A DNA stretch of 7,906 nucleotides from Persicitalea sp038242095 (lineage in GTDB: Bacteria; Bacteroidota; Bacteroidia; Cytophagales; Spirosomataceae), in contig JBBSSJ010000216.1 of the NCBI GenBank assembly GCA_038242095.1, positions 1 to 7,906 of the forward strand, given 5' to 3'. Shown here piece by piece: positions 6,077 to 7,906 of this stretch. Both the position numbers and the translations under genes were made by a program. Position 1 is the stretch's first letter. The number at the start of each line of letters is the position of its first letter. The notes beneath the pieces are model-generated. The model saw only the letters and a program-made list of their open reading frames with translations. It was not told the origin of the DNA and ran no database searches.

Positions 6077-6589
6077 ATGGGTAGGAAAGTTTTGGTTCTC
6101 AATCAGGATTACAGTGCGCTTAGTGTTTGCTCCGTTCCCAAGGCCTTCCTTTTGGTGTATATGCGCAAGGCAGAATTGATCGCGTATTCGCCTACCCACG
6201 CGCTCCGCACCGTCACGGAATCCTACCCAATGCCCACCGTCGTGCGGCTCAATAATTACATTCATCTCCCCTATCGGGGCGTAATGATGACCCGGCAGAA
6301 TATTTTCAAGCGCGATGGCAACCGCTGCCAATACTGTGGCACGCCCGACGACCTCACGCTCGACCACGTGATGCCCAAGTCGCGTGGCGGAAAAACCAAC
6401 TGGGACAACCTCGCTACGGCCTGCAAGCGCTGCAACTCCCGCAAAGGGGATTATACCCCCGAGGAAGCTGAAATGCCGCTCCGGCAGTGCCCCTTCCGTC
6501 CCTCTTTTTTAATTTTCCTGCGCGATTTCTCGGGCATCGTCGACGATGGTTGGTTGCCTTACCTCGGCGCCAAGGAAGTTGCTTACTGA
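6077..6589 (+). CDS. Stand-alone HNH endonuclease
   Basis: This is a 170-residue protein. The N-terminal part, MGRKVLVLNQDYSALSVCSV (1-20), followed by helices AFLLVYMRKAELI, is shared by a widespread family of HNH proteins. The nuclease core spans about residues 74-122: IFKRDGNRCQYCG with C84 and C87, then LDHVMPKSRGG with the catalytic D96-H97, then WDNLATACKRCN with C116, C119 and N120. The four cysteines should bind a structural zinc ion, and H97 is the expected general base of the beta-beta-alpha-metal fold. A further conserved-looking tail follows (FRPSFLIFLRDFSGIVDDGWLPYLG, 140-164). All core residues are intact, so activity on nucleic acid is likely. No methyltransferase, restriction partner or phage gene is adjacent. 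It sits between smpB and rpsA, which suggests a resident chromosomal role rather than a defence island. The substrate is unknown. Confidence 0.9.
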   Translation: MGRKVLVLNQDYSALSVCSVPKAFLLVYMRKAELIAYSPTHALRTVTESYPMPTVVRLNNYIHLPYRGVMMTRQNIFKRDGNRCQYCGTPDDLTLDHVMPKSRGGKTNWDNLATACKRCNSRKGDYTPEEAEMPLRQCPFRPSFLIFLRDFSGIVDDGWLPYLGAKEVAY

Positions 6590-6639
6590 CGTAATCCATT
6601 CCATTCAGTACCAGCGCTTGTAATTAAGTGAAAGTCCAA

Positions 6640-6669
6640 TTTTTCTTTCGGGAAAAAGCCGTATCTTTG
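6640..6669 (+). promoter_or_regulatory. rpsA promoter (Bacteroidota -33/-7 type)
   Basis: TATCTTTG at 6662-6669 matches the Bacteroidota -7 consensus TAnnTTTG exactly, in the context GCCGTATCTTTGCGC, which is familiar from promoters of this phylum. A T-rich TTTT at 6641-6644, 17 bases upstream, can serve as a degenerate -33 element. The spacer includes an inverted repeat TTTTTC (6640-6645) / GAAAAA (6652-6657). Predicted transcription starts near 6675, leaving a leader of about 85 bases before rpsA. Confidence 0.72.
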
Positions 6670-6761
6670 CGCTCTGTTTTTCCAAAAAAGTTTCATTTTT
6701 CATTCAGTTCGGCTCCTTCGTCCGGGAGTTGATGTATTGCAGGGCGATATTCAAACTATTT
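6670..6761 (+). promoter_or_regulatory. Untranslated leader of rpsA
   Basis: The region between the promoter and the S1 start begins A/T-rich (6677-6706) and then has a small potential hairpin, CTCC (6713-6716) with GGAG (6724-6727). There is no Shine-Dalgarno sequence before the ATG; CAAACTATTT precedes it. An in-frame ATG at 6732 could extend S1 by ten residues. Autoregulation of S1 through its leader is known in E. coli, but nothing here proves it. Confidence 0.35.
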
Positions 6762-7906
6762 ATGGCAAAAGTTAAAAAAAGCTACGACATTCCTGATTTC
6801 GATTGGGATCAGGCCGACGACAAGGGTTTTGGCACGGGCTATTCTGCCGCCGAACGCACCCGCATGGAAGCGATGTACGAAGACACGCTCACGACGGTCG
6901 AAGAAAAAGCAGTGGTAAAAGGCACGGTGGTAGGCATTGGCGAACGGGAAGTCATTTTGAACATTGGTTTTAAGTCCGACGGAATTGTTTCATCCAACGA
7001 ATTCCGCGATTTACCCGATTTAAAAATTGGCGACGAGGTGGAAGTCTACGTCGAAAATCAGGAGGACGCTCAGGGGCAATTGGTGCTTTCACGCAAGAAA
7101 GCCAAGGTAATTACCGCTTGGGACAACATTCAGAAGTCATTCGAGGATGACCTGATTATGGACGCCACCGTGAAGCGCCGCACCAAGGGTGGCCTGATCG
7201 TGGATGTCTATGGTATCGAGGCCTTCCTGCCCGGTTCACAAATCGACGTCAAGCCGATCCGTGATTTCGACGTGTTCGTCGGCAAGCGCATGGAGGTGAA
7301 AGTAGTAAAGATCAACCATGCTAACGACAACGTCGTGGTATCGCACAAAGTGTTGATCGAGAAGGACCTCGAGGCGCAGCGCCAGTTGATCCTCAACAAC
7401 CTGGAAAAAGGGCAGGTGCTGGAAGGTATCATCAAGAACATGACCAACTTCGGTGCATTCATCGACCTGGGTGGCGTGGATGGTCTGCTACATATTACGG
7501 ACATTTCGTGGGGCCGCATCGGTCACCCGACCGACGTGTTGAGCCTGGATCAGAAAATGAACGTCGTAGTACTCGACTTTGATGAGGCCAAGAAGCGTAT
7601 TTCGTTGGGCTTGAAGCAATTGCAGGAGCATCCATGGGATTCTCTGTCCGAGGGAATGGCCGTTGGTGCCAAAGTAAAAGGCCGCGTGGTGAACGTAGCC
7701 GACTACGGCGCGTTCCTCGAAATCATGCCGGGCGTGGAAGGTTTGATCCACGTATCCGAGATGTCGTGGTCACAACATTTGCGCAACCCACAGGAATTCC
7801 TGAAAGTCAACGACGAACTGGAAGCCGTAATCCTGACTTTGGACAAGCAGGAGCGCAAGATGTCGCTGGGTATCAAGCAACTGAGCGAAGATCCCTGGAC
7901 TCAGGC
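6762..7906 (+). CDS. rpsA: 30S ribosomal protein S1, 5' part (runs off window end)
   Basis: S1 is the large multi-domain RNA-binding protein of the small subunit that captures and unfolds mRNA. It is open to the window edge (381 full codons), so its C-terminus is missing. The N-terminal segment MAKVKKSYDIPDFDWDQADD is acidic. Four S1 (OB-fold) domains follow at about residues 48-112, 129-197, 216-284 and 301-371. Domains 3 and 4 carry the clear signature: GIIKNMTNFGAFIDLGGVDGLLHITDISW (222-250) and GRVVNVADYGAFLEIMPGVEGLIHVSEMSW (307-336), each closed by a KRISLGLKQL / RKMSLGIKQL strand and a PW. Bacteroidota S1 proteins are usually near 600 residues, so about a third lies outside. I chose the ATG at 6762 because M-A-K-V-K-K fits the family; an in-frame ATG at 6732 is an alternative. 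It has its own strong promoter at 6640-6669. With S1 prominent and no Shine-Dalgarno sites, it may matter for start selection in this organism. Confidence 0.96.
   Translation, partial: MAKVKKSYDIPDFDWDQADDKGFGTGYSAAERTRMEAMYEDTLTTVEEKAVVKGTVVGIGEREVILNIGFKSDGIVSSNEFRDLPDLKIGDEVEVYVENQEDAQGQLVLSRKKAKVITAWDNIQKSFEDDLIMDATVKRRTKGGLIVDVYGIEAFLPGSQIDVKPIRDFDVFVGKRMEVKVVKINHANDNVVVSHKVLIEKDLEAQRQLILNNLEKGQVLEGIIKNMTNFGAFIDLGGVDGLLHITDISWGRIGHPTDVLSLDQKMNVVVLDFDEAKKRISLGLKQLQEHPWDSLSEGMAVGAKVKGRVVNVADYGAFLEIMPGVEGLIHVSEMSWSQHLRNPQEFLKVNDELEAVILTLDKQERKMSLGIKQLSEDPWTQ

Overview
The window looks like a housekeeping stretch of a Bacteroidota chromosome, most likely a Cytophagales member (Spirosomataceae/Dyadobacter-like; this rank is an inference from protein style, not from a search). 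The reasons are the ftsA-ftsZ pair with Bacteroidota-type sequences, the absence of Shine-Dalgarno sequences before nearly every start, two good matches to the Bacteroidota -7 promoter box TAnnTTTG, a Bacteroidota-type exported lumazine-binding/NTF2-like protein, and balanced GC content.

Layout, left to right. Positions 1-2699: the 3' part of ftsA and all of ftsZ, the end of a division and cell-wall cluster, closed by a strong intrinsic terminator. Positions 2700-3031: a 330-base spacer without a supported gene, carrying the probable accD promoter. Positions 3032-4944: accD (carboxyltransferase beta subunit of acetyl-CoA carboxylase) followed on the same strand by a radical SAM protein with a C-terminal cysteine cluster of SPASM/twitch type. 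Positions 4978-5472: a minus-strand gene for an exported NTF2-fold protein, convergent with the radical SAM gene and divergent from smpB. Positions 5512-6589: smpB (trans-translation) and a stand-alone HNH endonuclease. Positions 6590-7906: a leader with a textbook Bacteroidota promoter, then rpsA (ribosomal protein S1), which is open at the right edge and covers about four S1 domains.

The genes do not form a single pathway. FtsA and FtsZ act together at the division ring, AccD starts fatty-acid synthesis, and SmpB and S1 both serve translation. The radical SAM protein, the NTF2-like protein and the HNH protein have no assigned role that can be read here.

I do not see a defence system, mobile element, CRISPR array or biosynthetic cluster. 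The points most worth a second look are: a palindrome-rich, repeat-like segment translated in frame as the FtsA linker; a non-canonical phosphate-binding loop in FtsA; an FtsZ that may lack the usual Bacteroidota C-terminal tail; the orphan SPASM-like radical SAM enzyme; the conserved-looking HNH protein; and G-free leaders just upstream of two starts.
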